Below, piece after piece: positions 41,517 to 49,625 of a stretch of DNA of 64,000 bases. This stretch comes from Tenacibaculum sp. 1_MG-2023 (GTDB taxonomy: Bacteria; Bacteroidota; Bacteroidia; Flavobacteriales; Flavobacteriaceae). The notes below the pieces were generated by a model that saw only the letters and a program-made list of their open reading frames with translations, made no database searches and was not told the origin of the DNA. The stretch lies in NCBI RefSeq assembly GCF_030547425.1, contig NZ_JAUORH010000009.1:1-64000 (forward strand), read 5' to 3'. Within the stretch, counting starts at the first letter, position 1; every line of letters starts with the position of its first letter. Both the position numbers and the translations under genes were made by a program.

Positions 41517-42068
41517 ATGAAAAATCGTTTTTTAGAATTGTCTCTCTTCAGTCCGTTTTTACAGTTCTTCCTTTTAATAGCAACGTTATTTTTTTTAATT
41601 CATCTTACTAAAAAACTCACCCGATCTTATATCGTAAAAAATGCTATTGAACCTCATAGAAGAAAATTGATATTAAACCTAAGTTATTTTCTATATTATA
41701 CCTTAGCTTTCTTTATCTCGTTGATAATTTTTGGTATTAACTTTAAAGAAGTTATTGTTTTTGCTTCTTCAATACTTGCGGTACTTGGAGTTGGTTTTTT
41801 TGCTCAATGGTCTATTTTATCAAACCTAACGGCTAGTATTATTTTGTTTTTTTATCATCCTATGCGCATCGGCGATACCATAAAAATTATAGACAAAGAC
41901 TTCGATTTACAAGGGGTTGTTAAAAACATTACTGGTTTTTATGTTCTTTTATATATGCCAGAAGAAAAAAGAGAAATTACGATACCTAATACAACTATTT
42001 TATACAAAGGAATAGAGTTAATAAGGGAACAAAAAAAAGAACTAAACAACTACAATACAACTCATTAA
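41517..42068 (+). CDS. Small MscS-type mechanosensitive channel
   Basis: A 183-residue membrane protein with an N-terminal span (about 15-32), a second span (about 52-72), the pore helix region VIVFASSILAVLGVGFFAQW and the MscS beta-domain with FYHPMRIGDTIKIIDKDFDL, GVVKNITGFYVLLYMPEEKR and ITIPNTTILYKG. The pore segment and domain are typical, but the C-terminal alpha/beta cage domain of E. coli MscS is missing. Likely releases solutes under osmotic downshock. Divergent from the Usp operon. Confidence 0.88.
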   Translation: MKNRFLELSLFSPFLQFFLLIATLFFLIHLTKKLTRSYIVKNAIEPHRRKLILNLSYFLYYTLAFFISLIIFGINFKEVIVFASSILAVLGVGFFAQWSILSNLTASIILFFYHPMRIGDTIKIIDKDFDLQGVVKNITGFYVLLYMPEEKREITIPNTTILYKGIELIREQKKELNNYNTTH

Positions 42069-42138
42069 AAAAAATAAAAAAAAGTTTGTTATATTAAAAA
42101 ATAGTTTACATTTACCGCATCTTATTATATAAGTCAAA

Positions 42139-42303
42139 ATGTTACGTTTTACTTATTTCGGCAATAACTTCTATGGGAAGATAGTTGATTACTTAGTGTT
42201 TGAGAAACACAACCGAAAAATTAAGGTTTCTTCCAACTTTCAATACTCTCTACCACTGAATTTTTATAAACAGTGCGGTGATTGCTTAGCTTTAAGAGTC
42301 TAA
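42139..42303 (+). CDS. Possible small protein, 54 residues
   Basis: An ATG at 42139 opens 54 codons: MLRFTYFGNNFYGKIVDYLV followed by FEKHNRKIKVSSNFQYSLPL and NFYKQCGDCLALRV, ending in TAA. Amino-acid composition is not the Lys/Asn/Ile filler expected from random AT-rich DNA, and it has a CxxC. No family is recognised. It lies in the 380-base gap before the arginine decarboxylase gene and could be a leader or independent gene. Confidence 0.4.
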   Translation: MLRFTYFGNNFYGKIVDYLVFEKHNRKIKVSSNFQYSLPLNFYKQCGDCLALRV

Positions 42304-42330
42304 CTATTCAATTTATTTTGGTTTAACAAC

Positions 42331-42350
42331 TTGTTGTAACATAACAACAA
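42331..42350 (+). promoter_or_regulatory. Inverted repeat upstream of the polyamine operon
   Basis: TTGTTGT-AACATA-ACAACAA, 7-bp arms, 100 bases before the speA start. A third related TTGTT lies just after. Candidate operator or leader hairpin for the polyamine genes. Confidence 0.4.
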
Positions 42351-42449
42351 AACTTGTTATACATTTTATTTAAAAAGTTTTGGGTCTATACCTTAACTGT
42401 TTTTGGAATGATTGTCTGTACCCAACATACAGATACAACTAAAATAACA

Positions 42450-43841
42450 ATGAATACTAAATATAAAGACTTAATAGAACAAACGTTTGATTTTCCGCAA
42501 GCGGAATTTCATACAGAAAACAACAATTTATTTTTTCACAACATTGATATGCTGGAATTAGTGAAACAATACGGGGCACCATTAAAATTCACCTATTTAC
42601 CCAAAATATCAGAAAACATAAACAAAGCTAAAAACTGGTTTCATACAGCTATTGAAAAACACAATTACCAAGGTACTTACAACTACAGTTATTGTACTAA
42701 AAGCTCTCATTTTAAATATGTGCTAGACGAAGCTTTAAAAAACGATATACACATTGAGACCTCATCTGCTTTTGATATTGATATTGTAAAATCACTAAAA
42801 AAAGAAGGAAAATTAAGTGATTATGCTTATGTATTGTGTAACGGTTTTAAACGCGACCAATACATTGCCAATATTATAAGTTTAATTGATGGTGGACATA
42901 CAAATTGCATACCAATAATTGACAATTACGAGGAGTTAAACTTATTGTTAGACGAAACTAGAAGTAAATTTAACGTAGGAATTCGTATTGCTTCAGAAGA
43001 AGAGCCTAAGTTTGAGTTTTACACTAGCCGTTTAGGAATTGGTTACAAAAATATTGTATCGTTTTACGAACGTGAAATCGCTAATAACCCACAAGTAGAG
43101 CTAAAGATGCTACACTTCTTTATCAATACAGGAATTAGAGATAACGCCTATTATTGGAACGAGTTAGTAAAATGTTTACGAGTATATACCAAGCTAAAAA
43201 AAGTATGTCCAAGCCTAGATAGCTTAAATATTGGTGGAGGTTTCCCTATTAAAAACTCATTAGCATTTGATTACAATTATGAATACATGGTAGATGAAAT
43301 TATAAACCAAATAAACCTTTCTTGTAAAGAAGCTGGTGTACCAGTACCTAATATTTTTACTGAATTTGGAAGTTTTACCGTTGGTGAAGCTGGAGGAGCT
43401 GTATATGAAGTATTATATCAAAAAAAACAAAACGACCGTGAAAAATGGAATATGATTAACTCATCTTTCATCACTACGTTACCTGATTCTTGGGCTATAA
43501 ACAAACGCTTTATTATGCTTCCTATTAATAAATGGAATCATAGGTATGAACGTGTTTTATTAGGTGGATTGACCTGTGATAGCGATGATTATTACAATTC
43601 TGAACAGCATGTAAACGGAATTTATTTGCCTGTATATGAAAAAGAGAGGCCGTTATATGTCGGTTTTTTCAATACAGGAGCTTATCAAGAAACTATTGGT
43701 GGCTTTGGCGGATTACAACACTGTTTAATACCAACTCCAAAACACATATTAATTGACATAAACGAAAATGGTGATTTAACCACCAAAGTATTTAAAGAAC
43801 AACAAAAAAGTGAAGAGCTATTATCTATTTTAGGATACTAG
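42450..43841 (+). CDS. speA: Arginine decarboxylase, PLP-dependent (Bacteroidota type)
   Basis: A 463-residue alanine-racemase-fold decarboxylase that turns arginine into agmatine. PLP-binding Lys is in YNYSYCTKSSHFKYVL; other features are HIETSSAFDIDIVKSL, LNIGGGFPIKNSLAFDY and IFTEFGSFTVGEAGGAVYEV, then GLTCDSDDYYN, the CDS(x)D active-site region. It is shorter than the 630-residue enterobacterial SpeA. The ATG at 42450 (MNTKYKDLIEQTF) starts the conserved sequence; an upstream ATG-like frame would add an unlikely hydrophobic leader. First enzyme of the polyamine operon; speB follows 15 bases on. Confidence 0.9.
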   Translation: MNTKYKDLIEQTFDFPQAEFHTENNNLFFHNIDMLELVKQYGAPLKFTYLPKISENINKAKNWFHTAIEKHNYQGTYNYSYCTKSSHFKYVLDEALKNDIHIETSSAFDIDIVKSLKKEGKLSDYAYVLCNGFKRDQYIANIISLIDGGHTNCIPIIDNYEELNLLLDETRSKFNVGIRIASEEEPKFEFYTSRLGIGYKNIVSFYEREIANNPQVELKMLHFFINTGIRDNAYYWNELVKCLRVYTKLKKVCPSLDSLNIGGGFPIKNSLAFDYNYEYMVDEIINQINLSCKEAGVPVPNIFTEFGSFTVGEAGGAVYEVLYQKKQNDREKWNMINSSFITTLPDSWAINKRFIMLPINKWNHRYERVLLGGLTCDSDDYYNSEQHVNGIYLPVYEKERPLYVGFFNTGAYQETIGGFGGLQHCLIPTPKHILIDINENGDLTTKVFKEQQKSEELLSILGY

Positions 43842-43856
43842 TAAAAAAATATCAAA

Positions 43857-44795
43857 ATGAAAAAAAGAAATTACGCAGGAATACCTGACCAATACGCAAA
43901 AATAGAAAACGCGAAAGTAGTACTTATACCTGTTCCTTATGACGGGACTAGCACTTGGCAAAAAGGAGCTGATAAAGGACCAGAAGCATTTTTAGATGCT
44001 TCTGAAAACATGGAGTTATACGATATAGAAACTGATAGTGAAGTATACAAAGAAGGTGTTTATTTAGCTGATGCTGTTACTGAAGATTCTTCTCCTGAAG
44101 CTATGGTAGAAGCTGTACATGCAACAACAAAAAAATTCATCAATAAAAATAAGTTTGTAACTCTTTTTGGTGGAGAACATTCAATTTCAATAGGAACAAT
44201 CCGTGCTTTTAATGAATGTTTTAACAACTTAACAGTATTGCACATTGATGCACATGCCGATTTACGTAAAGAGTATGAAGGTAGCTCTTGCAATCATGCT
44301 TGTGCTGTATACGAAGCAAATCAAACAACCAACTTGGTACAAGTAGGAATTCGTAGTATGGACATATCAGAAAAGTCTTCTATGAATATGGATAAAGTCT
44401 TTTTTGCACACGATATGGCTGTAAATGAATACTGGATGGATGAAGTTATTGATCAATTAACAGGTAATGTTTTTATCACTTTTGATTTAGATGCTATTGA
44501 TCCATCGCTATTACCAAGTACAGGAACACCAGAACCAGGAGGATTTTTTTATTACGAAACTTTAGAGTTTTTAAAGAGAGTATTTACAGAAAGGAATGTA
44601 GTTGGTTTTGATATTGTAGAGTTATGTCCTAACGAAAATGAAAAATCATCCGACTTTTTAGCGGCTAAATTATACTATAAAATGTTAAGCTATAAGTTTT
44701 CTTCTACTATGGAAGATGAAGAAGATTACGATGACAACGAAAGCTCTCCATTTAACAAATTGGCAAAGTTTAAAAACAACGACGACGATTATTAA
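43857..44795 (+). CDS. speB: Agmatinase
   Basis: A 312-residue Mn2+-dependent ureohydrolase converting agmatine to putrescine and urea. The metal ligands lie in GGEHSISIG, HIDAHADLRKEYEG and FDLDAIDPSLLPSTG; the substrate loop is GTPEPGGFFYYETL. Its long acidic C-terminal tail (EDEEDYDDNESSPFNKL and on) is unusual. Together with SpeA it makes putrescine. It ends one base before the DUF155 gene ATG. Confidence 0.95.
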   Translation: MKKRNYAGIPDQYAKIENAKVVLIPVPYDGTSTWQKGADKGPEAFLDASENMELYDIETDSEVYKEGVYLADAVTEDSSPEAMVEAVHATTKKFINKNKFVTLFGGEHSISIGTIRAFNECFNNLTVLHIDAHADLRKEYEGSSCNHACAVYEANQTTNLVQVGIRSMDISEKSSMNMDKVFFAHDMAVNEYWMDEVIDQLTGNVFITFDLDAIDPSLLPSTGTPEPGGFFYYETLEFLKRVFTERNVVGFDIVELCPNENEKSSDFLAAKLYYKMLSYKFSSTMEDEEDYDDNESSPFNKLAKFKNNDDDY

Positions 44796-44796
44796 A

Positions 44797-45576
44797 ATGC
44801 ATTTACAAACAATTGCATATCATCTTGAAAGACGAATAGCACTTAGTGCTATTCGCTCACAGTTAGAATCGTATGATTTAATAAAAAGAGAACATTCTTT
44901 TTTACTATATAAAATCACAAACAATTCATACCTCTATATAAAAGAGTATGGAAGTGTAGTTTTTATTAACTGTGCAGATGATTTAACGAGTCAAATTGTT
45001 AGTTTTTTAATCAACAAAGAAAAGCTTGCTATCAACAATTTGCCTTCAGAAAAATACAACATCACTTTTTCTGATTCAATAGAAGTTGATTTTGGAACTA
45101 TTCAAATTAAAGAATTAAACAATGATGTAGCACATATTATCATGCTTAATCTAGCACAGTCTGTAGCATTGATGAACTATGTAAACAAAACATCTGATTT
45201 GCATGATAAAGCATTAGTGTATTCAAAACAGCTAGAAAAAAAAGGAACTTTTAAACTTTCTAAAATTCAAATGCGAAAATTTATTGGTAAAACCATGAAT
45301 TTAAAAAATAACATTGCTGAAAACTTATTTGTTTTTGATTCACCAGATGTAGCTTGGAATAACAAAGACTTATCTGATTTAGATTATAAACTGAAAGATG
45401 AATTAGACATTTTAAAACGTCATCAAGGAATTGAAAATAGTTTAAACGTAATTAAAGAAAATTTAGATTTATTCAACGATATACTACAACATAAGTATAG
45501 CAGCATGCTAGAATGGATTATCATTCTTCTAATTCTTTTTGAAGTAGTACAAGTAATTGTTGAAAAACTCATTTAA
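44797..45576 (+). CDS. DUF155 / RMND1-Sif-like membrane-anchored protein
   Basis: A 259-residue protein of the DUF155 family (yeast Rmd1, human RMND1): N-terminal MHLQTIAYHLERRIALSAIR, VVFINCADDLTSQIVSF, a long helical middle and the hallmark tail SSMLEWIIILLILFEVVQVI forming a C-terminal membrane span. In eukaryotes RMND1 supports mitochondrial translation; bacterial members have no known function. Here it is embedded in a polyamine operon between agmatinase and a deoxyhypusine-synthase-like enzyme, with ATG at 44797 right after the speB stop. Confidence 0.85.
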   Translation: MHLQTIAYHLERRIALSAIRSQLESYDLIKREHSFLLYKITNNSYLYIKEYGSVVFINCADDLTSQIVSFLINKEKLAINNLPSEKYNITFSDSIEVDFGTIQIKELNNDVAHIIMLNLAQSVALMNYVNKTSDLHDKALVYSKQLEKKGTFKLSKIQMRKFIGKTMNLKNNIAENLFVFDSPDVAWNNKDLSDLDYKLKDELDILKRHQGIENSLNVIKENLDLFNDILQHKYSSMLEWIIILLILFEVVQVIVEKLI

Positions 45577-45587
45577 CAAAATAAAAA

Positions 45588-46556
45588 ATGAACAAACCTG
45601 TAACCAATTTTATAAAAAAATACTTCCTGCACTTCAACGCTGCTGCATTAGTAGATGCTGCAAAAGGATACGAGGCACAATTAGAACAAGGCTCTAAAAT
45701 GTTAGTATCATTAGCAGGTGCTATGAGTACTGCTGAATTAGGGAAAATTTTCGCTGAAATGATTCGTCAAGATAAGGTGCATATCATTTCTTGCACTGGA
45801 GCAAATCTTGAAGAAGATATTATGAATCTAGTTGCTCACTCACATTATAAAAGAGTGCCAAACTATCGTGATTTAACACCACAAGAAGAATGGGATTTAT
45901 TATTAAAAGGATTAAACCGTGTTACCGATACTTGCATTCCTGAAGAAGAAGCTTTTAGACGTTTACAAAAACATATTTTTAAAATTTGGAAAGATGCAGA
46001 AGAAGCTGGTGAACGTTATCTTCCACATGAATTTATGTACAAGCTTTTATTGTCAGGAGTTTTAGAAGAGTACTACGAAATCGATTTGAAAGACTCTTGG
46101 ATGTATGCAGCAGCAGAAAAGAACTTACCCATTGTTGTTCCTGGATGGGAAGATAGCACAATGGGAAATATTTTTGCTTCCTACGTAGTAAAAGGAGAAT
46201 TAAAAGCTTCTACTATGAAATCAGGAATTGAATATATGACTTTCTTAGCTGATTGGTATACTGAAAATTCAAAGGATGGAATCGGTTTCTTTCAAATTGG
46301 AGGAGGAATTGCAGGAGATTTTCCTATTTGTGTAGTACCGATGTTGTATCAAGATTTAGAAAGAGAAGATACTCCTTTCTGGAGTTATTTCTGTCAAATT
46401 TCAGATTCAACCACAAGTTACGGGTCTTATTCAGGAGCAGTTCCTAATGAAAAAATTACGTGGGGAAAATTAGACATTGACACTCCTAAGTTTATTATAG
46501 AAAGTGATGCAACAATTGTTGCTCCATTAATATTTGCTTATTTATTAAAAATGTAA
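45588..46556 (+). CDS. Deoxyhypusine-synthase family enzyme (possible homospermidine synthase)
   Basis: A 322-residue NAD-dependent enzyme with the DHS fold: MLVSLAGAMSTAELGKIFAE, HIISCTGANLEEDIMNLVAH, LPIVVPGWEDSTMGNIFASY, GFFQIGGGIAGDFPICVVPM and the catalytic Lys region ITWGKLDIDTPKF (Lys294). Bacteria lack eIF5A, so it should not make deoxyhypusine; in bacteria such enzymes are thought to transfer aminobutyl groups between small amines, for example putrescine to homospermidine. The location directly after agmatinase supports that. Flavobacteria often contain homospermidine, as I recall. Confidence 0.88.
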   Translation: MNKPVTNFIKKYFLHFNAAALVDAAKGYEAQLEQGSKMLVSLAGAMSTAELGKIFAEMIRQDKVHIISCTGANLEEDIMNLVAHSHYKRVPNYRDLTPQEEWDLLLKGLNRVTDTCIPEEEAFRRLQKHIFKIWKDAEEAGERYLPHEFMYKLLLSGVLEEYYEIDLKDSWMYAAAEKNLPIVVPGWEDSTMGNIFASYVVKGELKASTMKSGIEYMTFLADWYTENSKDGIGFFQIGGGIAGDFPICVVPMLYQDLEREDTPFWSYFCQISDSTTSYGSYSGAVPNEKITWGKLDIDTPKFIIESDATIVAPLIFAYLLKM

Positions 46557-46560
46557 CCTT

Positions 46561-46839
46561 ATGAAAAGAATTATTGTAGACTATGCTAAATTAACTACTG
46601 ATATTTTAGATTTATTAGTAGAGAGGTATCCTGATGGATACGATCATTCTGACATTATCTCCTTTAAAAACAGTAAAGGAGAAACAGTAAAAGCTGTAGA
46701 AGTAAACACTGATGATACGTTGTATTTAGTAAAAATAAGTTCTCAGTTACAGCAAACGATGGAAGATTATGAAACTGACGATGATGGTAGTGATACTTTT
46801 GATGAAATTGAAATAACTGGTGATTTTGACAATGAATAA
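46561..46839 (+). CDS. Small acidic protein of the polyamine operon
   Basis: A 92-residue protein: MKRIIVDYAKLTTDILDLLV, ERYPDGYDHSDIISFKNSKG, TVKAVEVNTDDTLYLVKISS and an Asp/Glu-rich tail (DDDGSDTFDEIEITG). Similar Flavobacterial proteins are sometimes labelled DNA primase, but no primase motif is visible. It follows the DHS-like gene by 4 bases, so it belongs to the operon. The acidic tail could bind polyamines or act in regulation; that is speculation. Confidence 0.75.
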   Translation: MKRIIVDYAKLTTDILDLLVERYPDGYDHSDIISFKNSKGETVKAVEVNTDDTLYLVKISSQLQQTMEDYETDDDGSDTFDEIEITGDFDNE

Positions 46840-46971
46840 ATAGCAAATTGTATTTAAATCATAGTTTATTATAACTCACAACAAACAACAGCATTAGTTG
46901 ACGTTTATTCAAATATACACAAACGGTTATTCTACTTTCAAAGTAGAAAACATACAATTGTTTTAAAAAAC

Positions 46972-46999
46972 AAATCCCATTCTAAATAGAATGGGATGT
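46972..46999 (-). terminator. Terminator of the TerB operon
   Basis: On the minus strand ATCCCATTCTA and TAGAATGGGAT form a stem, followed by TTGTTTTTTT. It ends the TerB transcript. Confidence 0.85.
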
Positions 47000-47004
47000 T
47001 ACTT

Positions 47005-47430
47005 TTATAAAATATTTAGTATCGATTTATACTGATCTAAATTAATTTTACCGCTAAAAATTTTCGTGGTTTTAGAGATAATTACCTCTGCTTTTTCTTG
47101 TGAAAAACCAAGCTGAATAGCATATCTCAAAATTAATTTTAACTCAGTCTCATCTATTTGATGATCTGAATAAATTATTTTGAATAAATCTAGCAAACGC
47201 TCTAGTCTGTCATCAGTTTTTGCTTGTGGCACTACTGGGTATTTCTTAGAGTTTTCTACTATTTCTTCATACTCAGCTTCAGTTATATCCAATTTTCTAG
47301 CAAAACGATTCACTAATTTCTCTTCATCTTCATTTAAATCACCATCAATGATAGCAAGATTAAAAATAGCACTAAAGTGTGCTACATTATTTCTATGCTT
47401 ACTTGACTCGTATAAATCTACAATACTCAT
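47005..47430 (-). CDS. TerB family tellurite-resistance-type protein
   Basis: A 141-residue helical protein in the TerB/DjlA N-terminal fold: HFSAIFNLAIIDGDLNEDEE, KLVNRFARKLDITEAEYEEI and FKIIYSDHQIDETELKLILR. The acidic D-G-D-L-x-x-x-E-E segments form the metal-binding surface of TerB proteins. Role in this setting unknown; a membrane-anchored partner gene lies 2 bases upstream. Confidence 0.88.
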   Translation of the reverse strand: MSIVDLYESSKHRNNVAHFSAIFNLAIIDGDLNEDEEKLVNRFARKLDITEAEYEEIVENSKKYPVVPQAKTDDRLERLLDLFKIIYSDHQIDETELKLILRYAIQLGFSQEKAEVIISKTTKIFSGKINLDQYKSILNIL

Positions 47431-47432
47431 AA

Positions 47433-47762
47433 TTATTCTATTTTTTTTATTGACTGTAACACAGGAGCTTCAACCTCATCGTCTGATACTTCATAATCAT
47501 AGGTGATTTCAAATTCCTGCTCTACAAATTTAGTGTCTTTTAAGTTATAAAGTTTCAATATTTTCTCTGATATCCCTTCAAAAGTAATTACATCGTCATC
47601 TCCTTCTTCATTTACAAATGAAAAAGTATAACCGTATTCATCATGGCCTTGAAAAATTGCTGCTATTTTTATGGGATCTGTAAACTCTTTTTGTTTAGTT
47701 GTTAAAGCCAAACTTACCCCAATAAATACTATAAATACTGTTGCTATGATTGCATGTTTCAT
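47433..47762 (-). CDS. Membrane-anchored or secreted small protein, unknown function
   Basis: A 109-residue protein with one N-terminal hydrophobic segment (MKHAIIATVFIVFIGVSLAL), then an acidic soluble part: DEYGYTFSFVNEEGDDDVI, SEKILKLYNLKDTKFVEQEF and EVSDDEVEAPVLQ. No family recognised. 2 bases before the TerB gene, so the pair is co-transcribed. Confidence 0.75.
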   Translation of the reverse strand: MKHAIIATVFIVFIGVSLALTTKQKEFTDPIKIAAIFQGHDEYGYTFSFVNEEGDDDVITFEGISEKILKLYNLKDTKFVEQEFEITYDYEVSDDEVEAPVLQSIKKIE

Positions 47763-48235
47763 TTTCTTTAAAATTTTTAATTAACAAAATTTATATCTTG
47801 GATATTTACCACAACAAGTCCAAGTTTCTTTTAGCACAAACTAGCTTTTAGTTATGCTCGTGGTATACAAAGAAAATGATGTTACATAGGCTTTTATTAT
47901 TACTGTTTCATCTATATAAAGATACGTTATTTTTCACTCTTTTTTAAAGACCTTTTTATTTATTTTTTAATTAAAATAGAGAAATAAAAAAGACCTTAAA
48001 CTTTCGCTTAAGGCCTTTTCGTCTAACCAAACTTAGTATAAAAACTAACTACTACTATTTTTAAACCTTAAAAAACTTCTCTTTGTAAAGATTTAAGCAA
48101 AAAAGAGAAATTTTATATTTAAGAAGTCATATTTTCAACTTAATTCTTTTCTTTTTATCTACACTATTATGACACTATAATTTTTAATTGGTCACTTAAA
48201 AGCATAAAAAAACTCAAAAAAAGTTTTTTGAGTTT
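47763..48235. other. Intergenic region of about 470 bases with an orphan terminator
   Basis: No convincing frame in either strand. Contains a hairpin at 47988-48020 (AAAGGCCTTAA with TTTAAGGTCTTTTTT on the minus strand), about 190 bases past another terminator at 48206-48237. No gene lies between the two, so a small minus-strand RNA could be ended by it. Otherwise AT-rich and featureless. Confidence 0.4.
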
Positions 48236-48237
48236 TT
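48206..48237 (-). terminator. Terminator of the prmA-clpS operon
   Basis: ACTCAAAAAA and TTTTTTGAGT form a stem with A and T flanks, overlapping the stop codon region of the 90-residue protein. Confidence 0.8.
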
Positions 48238-48508
48238 AATACAAGTATTTTCTAAGTACTATTCTGTGTTCAGGTATAGACTTATCGTAGTTTTCTACCA
48301 ATAGCTCCAGTATCTCTGGCGGTTCTTTACCAACACCTTTTTTAGAACTGTACTTTGACACGTAGAGGTTATATTGCGATTCCTTTTTTTCAAAAATTAA
48401 AAAATGCTCTTTGTTTAGTTCTGAGAAACTTATTTCGTTCTCTTTAAACGTATTGGAGCTGTCTTTAAAAAAATCTGAAAATTCGTAATACTTTAAAACG
48501 TTTTCCAT
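48236..48508 (-). CDS. Hypothetical protein downstream of clpS
   Basis: A 90-residue protein: MENVLKYYEFSDFFKDSSNT, FKENEISFSELNKEHFLIFE, KKESQYNLYVSKYSSKKGVG and PEHRIVLRKYLY. No family recognised; charged and soluble. 2 bases after clpS stop, so it is part of the tpiA-prmA-clpS transcript. Function unknown. Confidence 0.7.
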   Translation of the reverse strand: MENVLKYYEFSDFFKDSSNTFKENEISFSELNKEHFLIFEKKESQYNLYVSKYSSKKGVGKEPPEILELLVENYDKSIPEHRIVLRKYLY

Positions 48509-48510
48509 TC

Positions 48511-48786
48511 TTACACTATCTCTGCTGATAAACCTAACTCTAATAGTTTAGAGCATCGTGGTTCTAAATCTTTATACTCTCCTGTTTTAACTGAACACTT
48601 ACCTTTATAATGTACTAAAATAGTACATTGTTCTGCTTGTTCTAGTGTATGGTCACATACAGTTACCAGACTATCAATTACAAAATCAAAGGTATTTACC
48701 TCATCATTGTGCAAAACAATTTCGTGCTTTCTTGTTTCATTTAATAAAACATCAAGCTCTTCTTGAATTTTTTCTATCGTACTCAT
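48511..48786 (-). CDS. clpS: ATP-dependent Clp protease adaptor ClpS
   Basis: A 91-residue adaptor that delivers N-end-rule substrates to ClpAP/ClpCP. Hallmarks are HEIVLHNDEVNTFDFVIDSL (substrate-binding loop with Asn-Asp), EQAEQCTILVHYKGKCSVKT and the end LELGLSAEIV. The ATG at 48786 (MSTIEKIQEELD) is chosen over a TTG 11 codons upstream that lies inside the prmA stop region. It follows prmA by 5 bases; no clpA lies nearby. Confidence 0.95.
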   Translation of the reverse strand: MSTIEKIQEELDVLLNETRKHEIVLHNDEVNTFDFVIDSLVTVCDHTLEQAEQCTILVHYKGKCSVKTGEYKDLEPRCSKLLELGLSAEIV

Positions 48787-48791
48787 TTGTT

Positions 48792-49625
48792 TTATTTTTG
48801 ATACTGCAAAGCTACCCAATTATTTCTTTTTATCGTATCTTTTAATGTTAAACCACACTTAGAAACCTCATTATCAATTACTGAAATATCTTCACTGTAA
48901 AATCCACTTAATAATAAAACTCCTTTTTTAGTTAAGCAGTTTGCATACGTTTGCATATCATTTAACAAAATATTACGGTTGATATTTGCTATAATGACAT
49001 CGTATTTTTTTCCTTCTAATAGTGATGCATCTCCTTCATAAACTGAAATATGTTTGCAATTATTTCTTTCTACATTTTCTAATGAGTTTTCATAACACCA
49101 AGCATCAATATCAATAGCATCAATAGGCTGTGCTCCTTTCATTTCAGCAAAAATTGCTAAAATTCCTGTACCACATCCCATATCTAGTACTTTTTTATCA
49201 GTTACATCTAAATTAATCAAATGTTGTACCATCATGTGTGTAGTTTCATGATGTCCTGTACCAAAACTCATTTTTGGCTCAATTACTATATCGTACTGTA
49301 AATTAGGATTTTCATGAAACGGAGCTCTAATACTTACCAAATCATCTACCTGAATAGGATTAAAATTCTTTTCCCATTCTGCATTCCAATTGGTTTGCTC
49401 TATTTCTTTATGCTCGTATTGAATTGAAAACTCTTCCGAGCTTAACACAAATACACTCTCTAAAATATCAGCAGTCCAATCATCTTTTTGAATATACGCT
49501 ACAACTCCATTTTCGTTCTCTACAAAACTTTCAAATCCTAAAGCACCTAACTCAGCAATTAAAATTTCTGTGGTTGGTTCTTTCGGTGTTACTTCAAAAG
49601 TATATTCTATATAAATATTATCCAT
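48792..49625 (-). CDS. prmA: Ribosomal protein L11 methyltransferase
   Basis: A 277-residue SAM-dependent enzyme that trimethylates lysines of ribosomal protein uL11. N-terminal substrate domain (about 1-100) with YIEYTFEVTPKEPTTEILIA and the linker; Rossmann domain with VLDMGCGTGILAIFAEMKGA (SAM motif I), FGTGHHETTHMMVQHL before it and VIIANINRNILLNDMQ (motif IV). Short form, as in Bacteroidota. Its start overlaps the tpiA stop by one base. Confidence 0.95.
   Translation of the reverse strand: MDNIYIEYTFEVTPKEPTTEILIAELGALGFESFVENENGVVAYIQKDDWTADILESVFVLSSEEFSIQYEHKEIEQTNWNAEWEKNFNPIQVDDLVSIRAPFHENPNLQYDIVIEPKMSFGTGHHETTHMMVQHLINLDVTDKKVLDMGCGTGILAIFAEMKGAQPIDAIDIDAWCYENSLENVERNNCKHISVYEGDASLLEGKKYDVIIANINRNILLNDMQTYANCLTKKGVLLLSGFYSEDISVIDNEVSKCGLTLKDTIKRNNWVALQYQK

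Noticed and set aside
42354-42449. N-terminal extension of the arginine decarboxylase from 42354
   Set aside because: The extra 32 residues are a hydrophobic, unconserved stretch before the ATG at 42450, where homologous sequence begins; a cytosolic enzyme should not have it.
44716-44796. N-terminal extension of the DUF155 protein from 44716
   Set aside because: It overlaps the end of speB by 80 bases and is Thr/Lys-rich; the ATG at 44797 directly after the speB stop fits better.
45588-46556. True deoxyhypusine synthase acting on a translation factor
   Set aside because: Bacteria have no eIF5A substrate, and the operon context points to small polyamines.
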